Assembly (NCBI GenBank): GCA_015065805.1
Contig: SVPN01000013.1
Span: forward strand, 1-46,245
Source: Oscillospiraceae bacterium
Lineage (GTDB): Bacteria; Bacillota; Clostridia; Oscillospirales; Acutalibacteraceae
Length of the DNA stretch: 46,245 nt
Reading direction: 5' to 3'
The notes under the pieces are model-generated. The model was not told the DNA's origin. It was given only the letters and a program-made list of their open reading frames with translations, and made no database searches. Shown here in pieces: positions 33,532-41,918 of the stretch. Position 1 is the stretch's first letter. Every line of letters begins with the position of its first letter. A program made the translations under genes and the position numbers.

Positions 33532-34578
33532 TTATTTCAAAAGCGGCTCGAGCGTCTTGCGCACCCGCTTTGCCATCGCGTAAAACCCGATGTCGTTCGG
33601 GTGACAGCCGTCCACCGTAGACAGCTCGGCAAAGGCTTTGCCGACCAGCTGTCGCCCGTCGATAAAGTACACATTTCTGTCACCCGCGGCAACGGCATTC
33701 TCATAGGTCGCGCGCACGATGGCAAGACGGCGACGCTCTTCCTTGTTCAGACGGTACACGGGTCGCGTCATCATCACGATGGGGATGTCGGGATGTGCCG
33801 CGCGCACCGCTTTGTAAAACGGCTCGTGGGTCGCCTGCAGATGTGCTTCGTCGGGTGCGTTGTGATCGTAGTCCAGCACAAACGCCCGCATCGGCAACGA
33901 CGCGATATACTCCACCATCGGCTGTTCCGCCTTGGCACTGCCCGAAAAGCCGAGGTTGATATAATCAAACCCGAGCTCTCTGGACAAAATCGCCTGATAG
34001 CAGTTGCCCGCGCGGGAGGCACAGCCGCCCTGCGTGATGGACGAGCCGTAAAATACCACCGGCAGGTCTTTATAGGGTTGTGCGGCGGACAGCGACGCCT
34101 CTTCCTCCACGCCGATAAACAGCTGTGTCACACCGCTGTACAGCGGGAAATTGATCTGCACCTCGTGGGATTTGCCGTCAAGATGCACCATCGCCTCAAA
34201 GCGATCCACCACCTCAAACGGCGGGATCGCGGTGCCCATATAGCGTCCGTCGGCATACACATCGAAGCCGATGCTGCCCGTCAGCGCAAAATGCGGCATC
34301 TTGCCGACCGCGCACAGCTGGGCATATATCGCCACCTTGCGGCTGTCGGTGCGAAACCGCACACGTCCGCCTGCGGTGTTGTCATTGAGATACGCGACGC
34401 CGTCGCTGACCTGCACCGCCACCGCGCGCGGAATGCGGCGGAAGCGGTCATCCTCATAAAACACGCCGTGCACCGAAAACGGTGCTTCGTTTACATCGTG
34501 AAAGGTCATCCCCGTTAAGGTGATGTCCTCCACACGCAAGCGTTTATCAAACGTGGACACATCTGCCATATCACTCAT
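33532..34578 (-). CDS. SGNH/GDSL hydrolase with N-terminal beta-domain
   Basis: A 348-aa esterase-like protein. Residues 1-165 form a beta-sandwich-like domain typical of SGNH enzymes acting on carbohydrate esters. The catalytic domain has block I VVFYGSSITQGG with Ser180, block II Gly in GFSGSAKAE, block III Asn240 in DYDHNAP, and block V Asp323/His326 in DGCHPND. There is no signal peptide, so it is cytosolic. Its ATG overlaps the lipoprotein gene stop (ATGA). The substrate is unknown; deacetylation of imported sugars is one option. Confidence 0.85.
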   Translation of the reverse strand: MSDMADVSTFDKRLRVEDITLTGMTFHDVNEAPFSVHGVFYEDDRFRRIPRAVAVQVSDGVAYLNDNTAGGRVRFRTDSRKVAIYAQLCAVGKMPHFALTGSIGFDVYADGRYMGTAIPPFEVVDRFEAMVHLDGKSHEVQINFPLYSGVTQLFIGVEEEASLSAAQPYKDLPVVFYGSSITQGGCASRAGNCYQAILSRELGFDYINLGFSGSAKAEQPMVEYIASLPMRAFVLDYDHNAPDEAHLQATHEPFYKAVRAAHPDIPIVMMTRPVYRLNKEERRRLAIVRATYENAVAAGDRNVYFIDGRQLVGKAFAELSTVDGCHPNDIGFYAMAKRVRKTLEPLLK

Positions 34579-35186
34579 CCTACCTTTCGGAATGCGGCGG
34601 GAAACAGCGCCTGCACCGCCTGTGCCTGCGCATCGGTTGCCGTGTTCGTACCCACCGCCGCCGACAGCGTCAGGGTATCTCCTTCGCGCTTCACCGTTGC
34701 CTGCAAGGTGTGACCGTCAGCCGTCACGGTCAATTTGTCGCCGCTGACCGTGTAGCCGCCGTTGAACACCAGCGCCTCGGTGATATTCTTATAGACACCC
34801 TCGGTGAACAACGAGATGAGAAGCTCCTCGTCGGTCTGTCCCGCCGTCGCGACATACTCCTCGATCGTCTTGCCCGCAAGCGCCGCAATCGGTGCGAGGA
34901 TCTCGCGGAACAGCACCATCAGGTGTGCGTGGAGCTGTTCTTTATCGATCGTGCAGGAAACGATCCCGTCCTCTTCAAATACATAGGTCACCTTCACGGG
35001 AGCTTTCTCTGCTGTCGCACCCGTCACCTTGAGAACCTCGTTTTCCGCCATACAGGTGTTGATCACCTTGGCATAATCGATCTCTGCTTCCCACGTGCCG
35101 ACCACCGACACATCCTCCTTGGCACCGCACGCCGTCATCGTCAACAGCATCACGACCGCCAACAGCATGGCTATACACCGTTTCAT
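34575..35186 (-). CDS. Small lipoprotein of unknown function
   Basis: The 203-aa protein has a lipoprotein signal peptide (MKRCIAMLLAVVMLLTMTAC, Cys20). The mature part starts VVGTWEAEIDYAKVI and ends with a strand-rich portion (GGYTVSGDKLTVTADGHTLQ) resembling lipocalin-like bacterial lipoproteins. Family not identified. AAAGGAG precedes the ATG. It overlaps the SGNH gene by ATGA and lies 32 nt after the isochorismatase-like gene, so the four genes 35746-33039 may form an operon. Confidence 0.75.
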   Translation of the reverse strand: MKRCIAMLLAVVMLLTMTACGAKEDVSVVGTWEAEIDYAKVINTCMAENEVLKVTGATAEKAPVKVTYVFEEDGIVSCTIDKEQLHAHLMVLFREILAPIAALAGKTIEEYVATAGQTDEELLISLFTEGVYKNITEALVFNGGYTVSGDKLTVTADGHTLQATVKREGDTLTLSAAVGTNTATDAQAQAVQALFPAAFRKVG

Positions 35187-35218
35187 CCGTAATTCACTCC
35201 TTTGTTCGTCCGTATTTC

Positions 35219-35746
35219 TTAAATCACATCAATCTGGCACATCCGCATCGTCGTGAGTGCCGCTTCGTGACTTTCGGGAGTCACGCCCGCACAGCACGCG
35301 GCATCCACCGCAATGGGCACCTCGGGGAAATGCGCCTTCAGCAGCAGGGCGTTGGACACCACGCAGATATCCGTGCACAAGCCGCACAGCTCCAGCGAAA
35401 ACGGTTTCTCCCCCGCCATCTCCCGAATCATCGCCGGGAGCTTCACCGAGCCGAAGGTCGGCTTTTCGAGCAACACGAAGTTGCCTTTTTTGTCAAGTGC
35501 TTTTGCCACCTCGTAGTTGAGTGTCCAGCCGTCCGTGTGGTAAATACAATGCGCGACAGGGAGCTTTTTGCCCTCCGCCGAGCGCAGATAGTCCGCATCG
35601 TGGGTGTCCAGTGTAGCGATGATCTCCCCGTCAAACTCCTCGATTTTCTTCACCACGTGCGGCACGATCGACACCGCTTCTTTGGTACCCAAGGTGCCGT
35701 CAACAAAATCCTTTTGCATATCGACAACGATCAAAAAGCGTTTCAT
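35219..35746 (-). CDS. Isochorismatase-like cysteine hydrolase, probable nicotinamidase
   Basis: A 175-aa hydrolase of the isochorismatase family. The catalytic triad fits Asp9 (VVDMQKDF), Lys95 (LEKPTFGS) and Cys128 (GLCTDICVVSNALL). Asp47 and His49 (LDTHDADY) and His66 (VAHC) fit the metal site of nicotinamidases. The small size and the metal site favour nicotinamidase (NAD salvage) over isochorismatase. It has its own promoter and AAGGAGG before ATG. Confidence 0.82.
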   Translation of the reverse strand: MKRFLIVVDMQKDFVDGTLGTKEAVSIVPHVVKKIEEFDGEIIATLDTHDADYLRSAEGKKLPVAHCIYHTDGWTLNYEVAKALDKKGNFVLLEKPTFGSVKLPAMIREMAGEKPFSLELCGLCTDICVVSNALLLKAHFPEVPIAVDAACCAGVTPESHEAALTTMRMCQIDVI

Positions 35747-35771
35747 AAAAACCGCCTCCTTATAATAAGAT

Positions 35772-35800
35772 ACTATACCATATTACGGAAAAGAATACAA
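35772..35800 (-). promoter_or_regulatory. Sigma-A promoter of the isochorismatase-like gene
   Basis: TTGTAT (35795-35800), 17 bp, TATAGT (35772-35777) on the minus strand, directly after the glycerate kinase stop. Confidence 0.65.
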
Positions 35801-35809
35801 CGGAAAATA

Positions 35810-36943
35810 TTACAGCCGCAGTACGCGAAACACCTCTTCCACGGTATGTATCATATTTTCACGCGCCTGTTTCGCATCCAGTGCCGCTTCCAATGTACAC
35901 ACCCCGCGCACGATCGAAAAAAAGGCATCAATCCCCTCGTCGTGGCAGGCGCGCGCACCGTCCGTGACACCGCCCGCAAACGCAAGTACGGGCTTGCCGT
36001 ATCGCTTGGCGATACGCGCAATGCCGACGGGCGCTTTGCCCATTGCCGTCTGCGCATCAAGCCGCCCTTCGCCCGTGATTACCAGATCGCACGCGGCCAT
36101 CTTGTCCGCCAGCCCCGTTTCATCGGCGATCAGGGCGATGCCGCTTTGCATCGCCGTATTCAGAAAGGTGTTCAGTGCAAAACCCAGTCCGCCCGCGGCT
36201 CCTGCTCCCGCCGCCGTTGCATCCGCCGTGGGGATCGCCGCCTTCACAAGCGTCGCATAACGGGCAAGCAGGGCGTCCATCTGCGCGACCGTGTCGGGAT
36301 CTGCACCCTTTTGCGGGCCGAACACGGCACTGCAGCCGTTCTCCCCGCACAGCGGATTGGTCACATCACACGCGACCGAAAACGTGCAGTCGCGCAAGCG
36401 CACATCCGCCTTGTCAAGGGTGATGCGGGCAAGTGTCGCCAGTCCTGCCGCTCCGCGCGCAACCGCCTCGCCGTTTTCATCAAAAAGTCCGAAGCCGAGT
36501 GCCTGCAGCATCCCCGCGCCGCCGTCATTCGTCGCACTGCCTCCGATACCCATCACGATACGGCGGCATCCGTGATCCAGTGCATCCGTGATCATTTCGC
36601 CCACACCGTAGGTGGTGGTGCGAAGCGGGTCGCGTTCTTTATCACCGATCAGCGTGATCCCCGCCGCCGATGCCATATCCATATACGCAGTGTTGCCGTC
36701 ACGCGATACGCCGTAATGCGCCCGCACAGGGCGTCCGAGCGGCCCTGTCACCGTGAGTTCACGGGTCACGCCGCCGACCGCCTCGGTCAGCACCGCCGCT
36801 GTCCCTTCGCCGCCGTCGGCAACGGGACACACGAGCACCTGCGCCTCGGGATATACCCGCAGGATGCCCTCCTTTGCCGCCTCTCCCGCTTGCCGCGAGG
36901 ACAGACTGCCTTTAAACGAATCGATCGCGATCACCACACGCAT
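35810..36943 (-). CDS. Glycerate kinase (GarK type)
   Basis: It phosphorylates D-glycerate, most likely to 2-phosphoglycerate. The 377-aa protein has the family start VVIAIDSFKGSLSSRQAGEAAKEGI, PVADGGEGTAAVL, GIGGSATNDGGAGMLQALG, AGAAGGLGFAL and the C-terminal ITGEGRLDAQTAMGKAPVGIA. The start is set at MRVVIAID, 2 nt after the stop of the double-SGNH gene, so the two are likely co-transcribed. Confidence 0.92.
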   Translation of the reverse strand: MRVVIAIDSFKGSLSSRQAGEAAKEGILRVYPEAQVLVCPVADGGEGTAAVLTEAVGGVTRELTVTGPLGRPVRAHYGVSRDGNTAYMDMASAAGITLIGDKERDPLRTTTYGVGEMITDALDHGCRRIVMGIGGSATNDGGAGMLQALGFGLFDENGEAVARGAAGLATLARITLDKADVRLRDCTFSVACDVTNPLCGENGCSAVFGPQKGADPDTVAQMDALLARYATLVKAAIPTADATAAGAGAAGGLGFALNTFLNTAMQSGIALIADETGLADKMAACDLVITGEGRLDAQTAMGKAPVGIARIAKRYGKPVLAFAGGVTDGARACHDEGIDAFFSIVRGVCTLEAALDAKQARENMIHTVEEVFRVLRL

Positions 36944-36945
36944 CG

Positions 36946-38745
36946 TCAAATTCTCTCCTTCAACCATTCTGTCAGCTTTTGCGCCCACAGCGCCGAGCCC
37001 TCGTCATTCGGGTGTCCGCCGTAAAGCGGCGTGCCGTCTGCCGCCGCCATAAAGGACGTATCAAACACGCCGTCGCAAACAAGCGCGGTTTTTATATACG
37101 CATTGACCGCGTTCCGCTCGTCACCGAGCCCCTCAAACGGTGGCACGGTCTGCACATAGGTGCGAATGCCGCGCGAGCGCAACAGCTTCACCGTGCGCCG
37201 CAAATTTTCACACACATCCTCTGCGGTGAAGCCGTTCTTCAGATCGTTAACACCTAAACACAGGATGACAATATCGTTTTCATACGCTTTTCTCATCCAC
37301 GCACCGTTCGACGCCGCGTCTCCGCTTCGGGCAAAGCCGATGCCGAGATTCCAAAAGGCATATGTCTCAAGTGCCTTCGCGGTCAACGCCGCCCAGTGAC
37401 GGGCGCTGTTTTTCGTCGAACCGATTCCCTGCGTGATGGAATCGCCTAAGAATGCGATGCGCACGGCATCGCGCCTGACCGCCGCACGCGACGGCACGGG
37501 ACACCGCACTGACGGTTCGCCGTCCACAAAGGACGCAACCCACAATTCCTCGTGGCAGGGCAGTCTTTCCCCGCAGAACCGATACTCGATGCACAGCACC
37601 TCGCCTGCGGATGCACACACCGCAAATGCGTCGGTCTGAACCCACGCATCGGCATTCACCGTCACCTGCTCCTTGCCGTCAAAGGTCACCGCCGTCCACG
37701 AGGCGGGCTCTGCCGCTTCCTCCATCGACGAAGACGCACATACACCGACGCGCATCTGCGACAGCGTCCAGCCACCGCACAGTGTGTTGGCAACCGAATG
37801 CGAGCCGTCCGCAAAGGTGCTGTCGGTCGCATCGGCAAACAGCAAAGAGTACTGTTCTCCGCCGACCGTTACGGGCAGATACACCCGCGCCGTATGCGGC
37901 TTTCCGTCGCTGTCAAACACGGTCTGATTGGCCGCTCCTGCCGCGGTATCGGACACAAAGTCTGCTGTGAGCCCCCGCGGTGCCGTGACTGCAAACGGCG
38001 TTTGTAATGCATCGCACGCCGCCTGAATTGCCAAGGCTTGTTGCGCCTGACTGACGCCCTCGGGACGCCACGATACCGCGCGGATATCCAGTCCCGTTGC
38101 TTTGGCAATAAACGTCAGTCCCGCAATATACCGCCCGAGCCCCCAGCTCAGGTGATAGCCGTCGCGGTGAAGCGGACTGAGCCCGATTGCCCGCGCATTC
38201 TGAATGGCGGTGCCTGCAGGAGATACCCCGTCCGTAAGCGGCAACACAAACTCCCGTGCGATGCGCGCGATCTCGCGGAACATCGCCGCCTGATCGCCGT
38301 CATGCGCCACAATTTCGGGGTGACCGTTCCACGGCTCACCGACCCACGTCATATTAAACAAAACCCTCGGACGGTTTACGCACAGCGCACGGATGTAGCT
38401 GACCAGAATCGGCAGATTCTCATAGCAACGCTGACAGGTGTTACGACTGCCGTCAGCCGTTCCGCCCTGGATCGCCACCACGTCCCATTCCTCACTTGTC
38501 AATGCCGTGCGGATGGACGTGCCGGGCGTGGTCGTCCAGCCGTTGCCCGTGTTCCGACGGTATTCATACAACGGGCGGTCATTCGCCGCGTTGTCCACGT
38601 GGCGGTTGACGGAGCATCCGCCGATATAGAGATTCCCCAAGGACACCGACGACACACCCAGCGACAACAAGATATCCGCCGCGTGTTCCATCGTATCATC
38701 GGAAAAGCTGTTGCCGATAAACAGGATCTTCCAATCGGTTTTCAT
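36946..38745 (-). CDS. Double SGNH hydrolase (DUF4886-like plus GDSL domain)
   Basis: A 599-aa protein built from two SGNH domains. Residues 1-265 resemble DUF4886: FIGNSFSDD with Ser13, GNLYIGGCSVNRH, WDVVAIQGG and HRDGYHLSWGLGRY (near 190). The middle (about 270-420) is strand-rich. The C-terminal GDSL domain has RIAFLGDSITQGIGS (Ser near 435), LGIGFARSGD, CLGVNDLKNG and GGHPNDEGS with the Asp/His pair. There is no signal peptide. ATG at 38745 follows AAAGGAG. It is linked with glycerate kinase; possible roles are ester removal from acylated sugars or glycerate esters, which is inference only. Confidence 0.82.
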   Translation of the reverse strand: MKTDWKILFIGNSFSDDTMEHAADILLSLGVSSVSLGNLYIGGCSVNRHVDNAANDRPLYEYRRNTGNGWTTTPGTSIRTALTSEEWDVVAIQGGTADGSRNTCQRCYENLPILVSYIRALCVNRPRVLFNMTWVGEPWNGHPEIVAHDGDQAAMFREIARIAREFVLPLTDGVSPAGTAIQNARAIGLSPLHRDGYHLSWGLGRYIAGLTFIAKATGLDIRAVSWRPEGVSQAQQALAIQAACDALQTPFAVTAPRGLTADFVSDTAAGAANQTVFDSDGKPHTARVYLPVTVGGEQYSLLFADATDSTFADGSHSVANTLCGGWTLSQMRVGVCASSSMEEAAEPASWTAVTFDGKEQVTVNADAWVQTDAFAVCASAGEVLCIEYRFCGERLPCHEELWVASFVDGEPSVRCPVPSRAAVRRDAVRIAFLGDSITQGIGSTKNSARHWAALTAKALETYAFWNLGIGFARSGDAASNGAWMRKAYENDIVILCLGVNDLKNGFTAEDVCENLRRTVKLLRSRGIRTYVQTVPPFEGLGDERNAVNAYIKTALVCDGVFDTSFMAAADGTPLYGGHPNDEGSALWAQKLTEWLKERI

Positions 38746-38769
38746 AGCCGTCAACTCCTTTACAGAATG

Positions 38770-38798
38770 ATTATACCGCATCCGCTCTGTTTTTTCAA
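38770..38798 (-). promoter_or_regulatory. Sigma-A promoter of the double-SGNH and glycerate kinase operon
   Basis: TTGAAA (38793-38798), 17 bp, TATAAT (38770-38775) on the minus strand, 25 bp from the start codon. Confidence 0.78.
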
Positions 38799-38820
38799 CC
38801 GCCGTATCCTCTGCCGAATC

Positions 38821-38853
38821 AAAAAAGAGGCTGTCACGCGAAAGGTGACAGCC
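38821..38853 (-). terminator. Terminator of the aldolase gene
   Basis: A perfect 9-bp stem GGCTGTCAC/GTGACAGCC (38829-38853, 7-nt loop) is followed on the minus strand by CTCTTTTTTG, 10 nt after the aldolase stop. Confidence 0.82.
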
Positions 38854-38863
38854 CGTTTCCTTT

Positions 38864-39841
38864 TTAGTGTTCGCGATCCCACAGCTCGGTGTAATACCGC
38901 GCATAGCGGGTATCGTCCGCTTTGATCTTATCAATGGCGGTGCGCGGATGCTGATTGAGCAAGCCCGTCAGCAGATACGGCACATCGTAGCCCCATGTGA
39001 TCCCCTTTTTCTTCAATTCCAGCATATACGTTTCCACAAACCGCAACACATACACAAGGCGGTATTTCGGATTTTTCAGGAAGCCTAAAAGCGCCTCCAC
39101 CATACAGTTGCCTGCGCCTCTGCCGATACCCATCATCGTCGCATCCAGATAGCTCGCGCCGTGCGCCGTCGCTTCGATGGTATTGGCAAACGCCATCTGC
39201 TGGTTGTTGTGCGCGTGAATGCCGATCTTTTTGCCGTGCTTCTCTGCCGCTTCCACATACAGCTCGGTGAAATAGCGGATCTGCTCGGGATACAGTGAGC
39301 CATAGCTGTCCACCAGGTAAATCACGTCCACACTGCTCTGGCACAACAGCTCCAGTGCCTGCTCAATGTCGCGACCGCTTGCCGTGGAGATCGCCATAAT
39401 GTTCACGGAGGTCTCGTATCCCTTTTCGTGGCAATACTCCACCATTTCGATAGCGGCGGGAATGGTGTTGACATACGTTGCAATGCGGATCATATCGATC
39501 ACGCTGTCCTTTTTGTCGATGATGTCCTTTTCATAATCCGTACGTCCGACATCCGCCATCACCGCGATCTTCACATCGGTCAGGTTTTCACCGACGATCG
39601 CGCGGATGTCCTCTTCGTCGCAGAATTTCCATTTGCCGAATTCCTTCGGGTCGAACAGATCCTTGGATGCCTTATAGCCGAATTCCATATAATCGACGCC
39701 CGCTTTGATGTTTGCCTCATAAAGCTCGCGCACAAACTCATCCTCGAAGAAAAAATTGTTGACCAGACCGCCGTCCCGAATGGTTGCATCCAGCACCATA
39801 ATATCGGGGCGGTAGGTCATCAGATTACCCTTTTGTCCCAT
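38864..39841 (-). CDS. HMGL-like aldolase (hydroxy-oxovalerate aldolase family)
   Basis: A 325-aa TIM-barrel aldolase of the HMG-CoA lyase/DRE-TIM family. The signature LDATIRDGG (16-24) supplies the Arg-Asp pair, YLVDSYGSLYP and HAHNNQQ (near 208) the metal histidines, and GIGRGAGN the C-terminal glycine loop. It is closest to 4-hydroxy-2-oxovalerate-aldolase-like proteins found in gene sets for nucleotide-sugar or lipid-like modification. The partner acylating dehydrogenase of the catabolic enzyme is absent here. Two starts are possible (39841, 39820); the first has an AGGGGG site. Its promoter region holds strong palindromes. Confidence 0.82.
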   Translation of the reverse strand: MGQKGNLMTYRPDIMVLDATIRDGGLVNNFFFEDEFVRELYEANIKAGVDYMEFGYKASKDLFDPKEFGKWKFCDEEDIRAIVGENLTDVKIAVMADVGRTDYEKDIIDKKDSVIDMIRIATYVNTIPAAIEMVEYCHEKGYETSVNIMAISTASGRDIEQALELLCQSSVDVIYLVDSYGSLYPEQIRYFTELYVEAAEKHGKKIGIHAHNNQQMAFANTIEATAHGASYLDATMMGIGRGAGNCMVEALLGFLKNPKYRLVYVLRFVETYMLELKKKGITWGYDVPYLLTGLLNQHPRTAIDKIKADDTRYARYYTELWDREH

Positions 39842-39868
39842 ATTCAACGCCCCCTGCGGAAAATCGTT

Positions 39869-39907
39869 GTTACACTTTATCGCTTTAAAGTGTAACGCTT
39901 TAAAGCG
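39869..39907. promoter_or_regulatory. Palindromes at the aldolase transcription start
   Basis: An 11-bp inverted repeat GTTACACTTTA/TAAAGTGTAAC (39869-39896) abuts a perfect 12-bp palindrome CGCTTTAAAGCG (39896-39907), which touches the -10 box at 39908-39913. CGCTTTAAAG occurs twice. Position and symmetry suggest an operator; a leader hairpin is the alternative. Confidence 0.55.
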
Positions 39908-39935
39908 ATTATACCACAAGTTTTGAAAAATGCAA
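39908..39935 (-). promoter_or_regulatory. Sigma-A promoter of the aldolase gene
   Basis: TTGCAT, a 16-bp spacer and TATAAT (39908-39913) on the minus strand. The start point would fall inside the adjoining palindrome. Confidence 0.65.
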
Positions 39936-39944
39936 CCCTTTTTT

Positions 39945-39981
39945 TGAAAAAAAGAGAACCTGCCGCTTTCGCGACAGGTTC
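39945..39981 (-). terminator. Terminator of the RyR/TrkA-like gene
   Basis: On the minus strand an 11-bp stem with one G-U pair and a GAAA loop (39956-39981) is followed by a run of Ts. It lies 10 nt after the gene. Confidence 0.82.
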
Positions 39982-39990
39982 CCGCTCGTT

Positions 39991-41838
39991 TTATTGTGTA
40001 CCGACGGCGCTGTCCTTGCGCTTGTCTTCCTCGGACAGCTCTTCGTAGTTCACCAGGTTATGGTGCATTTTTCCGAGGTCGTTGCGGCTGGAAGACTCCT
40101 TCGAACCGCTGTATACATATCCTTCGGCACGCATATAGGCATTCCAGCGACGGTGCTCAAGTGCTTCGATAGCGTCGCGCTCCTTCTGAGAGAGCGCCTC
40201 CTCCGCCTTGTCCGCTCCGGGCACACCGCAGGCGATGCGGGCTTTCATATGGATCGCGGATGCCGCGGACGAACGGTAGTTGTATTCATACGCCCAGAAT
40301 TCGTCCTCGTTGCCCCATTTCAGGTGGCGTGCCAGCGCATCCTCTTCCAGATCGGAGTGCAGGATCGCCGCCGCCGAAAAGCCGCTCTTCAGATCGCCGA
40401 TAAAGCGGATGTCGTACGGCTGTTTGCGAAAGTTCTTAATACCTCCGAGAGCCTCTTTTTGCTGAGAATTTCGCACGATGGCACAGATCACGGGATGCAC
40501 GCGCATACGCTCGAACAGCATACGCAGGTACACCGCTGTCTGGATGTTCAGCTCATCATTGCCGAGCGCCACCAGCACATAGGAGGTGTGCGGAAGGCTT
40601 TCGATCGTTTTCGCGAACGCCACCGACTGCACATCCGTTCCCGCGTGCACACGGATGGTGTACTGCGCTTCGCCCTCGATGCGCACGCCGTTGTAGCGCT
40701 TGGACATCAGCTCGGGTGCCTGCACGGTGAAACGGTCCTCCGCCATCGGGTCACGGTCAAAGCCGTGAAGCTCCAGTGCATAGCCGTCCATCTGACCGTA
40801 CCACGACAGGGCCTTGAGCATTTCGGTGCCGTGCGCACCCATACCGACGATCAACGCACAGATACGCTTCTCGCCGAACTCATTGATCGCGGGCTTATCA
40901 AAACGGAACAGCTCCTCGCCCTCCTCATACAGCAAGCGGCTGATGAGCGACTGCACCTCGTTGACACGGCGGACACGCATCACGCCCTTGTCCGCGGCGT
41001 TGAGCATCAGTTCACCCTCAACACCCTTGGAAAACACATACAGATTCGTCTTTTCGCGGTGACGGTAACGCTCGATCAGCTTGACCGCCTGACTGCAGTT
41101 TTCGGTTTCATTCGCACCGATGGCGAAGAAATACATCTCTTTCGAGCGACGGTGACGATCAAAGCGGAGCGCCAGCACATCCTTTTTGAAGCAGATGGCG
41201 TGAAGCGCTCGGGCGCGGTCGAGCAGCTCATAATTGTTTTCGGAGTTCTCCTCATACACATCGGTAAAGACGATCATACTGCGCGGTTTCTTTTCGCGGA
41301 TATCCTCCGCCAATGTCATCGCGCGATCGTTCATTTCCGTGAATACGTACAGCTCCTTGCCGCGACCGATCACATAATACCGCAGATAGGAGATCGCGTT
41401 CTTAAACAGCGACAGCACTGCACCGAAGGTGAACACCGGTGCTACCATATACAACAGCGATGCCACAAAGCCATGATACTGTGCCAGGCATCCCTGCAAA
41501 CAGGCGGTGCCTTCCCGCACAAGCTCAAATTCCGCGCCTGCCGTGAAAATCTGCAGTGTGCTGAATATCGACAGTGCCAACGCACGCAGGATGCTCCCGA
41601 TAACCGTAAGCGGTTCCAGCGAGCCGACCGTTTCGCGCATCAGACCCGCCTGCACAGCGTGAATCGGGAAAAACATCGCGACCGATGACAACGCCACGCC
41701 TGCCAGCAGGATATATACCCAACCGACCGCCTTGCGCTGTGTACAGGGCTTTTTCCGTTCCTTGGCGCGGTTTACCAGAATCACTGCCGGAATCAGCAAT
41801 AAAAACAAGGTTGATATTGCTAAACAAACAATCCACAT
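39991..41838 (-). CDS. Membrane protein with Rossmann/TrkA-N-like domains and RyR domain
   Basis: The 615-aa protein starts with four predicted TM helices (about 1-23, 38-60, 73-95, 117-147). The cytosolic part has a first Rossmann-like domain (ELYVFTEMNDRAMTLAEDI, VFTDVYEEN) and a second with the dinucleotide-type loop VGMGAHGTE and FDRDPMAED. It ends with an RyR (ryanodine receptor repeat) domain: EALEHRRWNAYMRAEGYVYSG, then HHNLVNYEELSEEDKRKD (about 545-605). TrkA-N/RyR combinations are known from genome surveys as likely ligand-sensing membrane proteins; no function is proved. GGAGGA precedes ATG. It lies 80 bp after a TRIC-type channel gene. Confidence 0.75.
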   Translation of the reverse strand: MWIVCLAISTLFLLLIPAVILVNRAKERKKPCTQRKAVGWVYILLAGVALSSVAMFFPIHAVQAGLMRETVGSLEPLTVIGSILRALALSIFSTLQIFTAGAEFELVREGTACLQGCLAQYHGFVASLLYMVAPVFTFGAVLSLFKNAISYLRYYVIGRGKELYVFTEMNDRAMTLAEDIREKKPRSMIVFTDVYEENSENNYELLDRARALHAICFKKDVLALRFDRHRRSKEMYFFAIGANETENCSQAVKLIERYRHREKTNLYVFSKGVEGELMLNAADKGVMRVRRVNEVQSLISRLLYEEGEELFRFDKPAINEFGEKRICALIVGMGAHGTEMLKALSWYGQMDGYALELHGFDRDPMAEDRFTVQAPELMSKRYNGVRIEGEAQYTIRVHAGTDVQSVAFAKTIESLPHTSYVLVALGNDELNIQTAVYLRMLFERMRVHPVICAIVRNSQQKEALGGIKNFRKQPYDIRFIGDLKSGFSAAAILHSDLEEDALARHLKWGNEDEFWAYEYNYRSSAASAIHMKARIACGVPGADKAEEALSQKERDAIEALEHRRWNAYMRAEGYVYSGSKESSSRNDLGKMHHNLVNYEELSEEDKRKDSAVGTQ

Positions 41839-41918
41839 AGGTCATTCCTCCGTTATTGTCGTACTACATGGCTATTAACAATCCGAAAACCGTCTTTTTC
41901 GCAACCGCCGAACAATTC

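Noticed and set aside
35267-37024. A 585-codon plus-strand open frame
   Set aside because: It runs antisense across the isochorismatase-like gene and glycerate kinase and has no recognisable domain or ribosome-binding site.
38864-39841. Catabolic 4-hydroxy-2-oxovalerate aldolase (MhpE)
   Set aside because: The partner acetaldehyde dehydrogenase and other meta-cleavage genes are missing, so only the broader family is called.
39994-41688. A 564-codon plus-strand open frame opposite the RyR/TrkA-like gene
   Set aside because: Composition is His/Arg-rich mirror coding; the minus frame has TM helices, Rossmann and RyR motifs.
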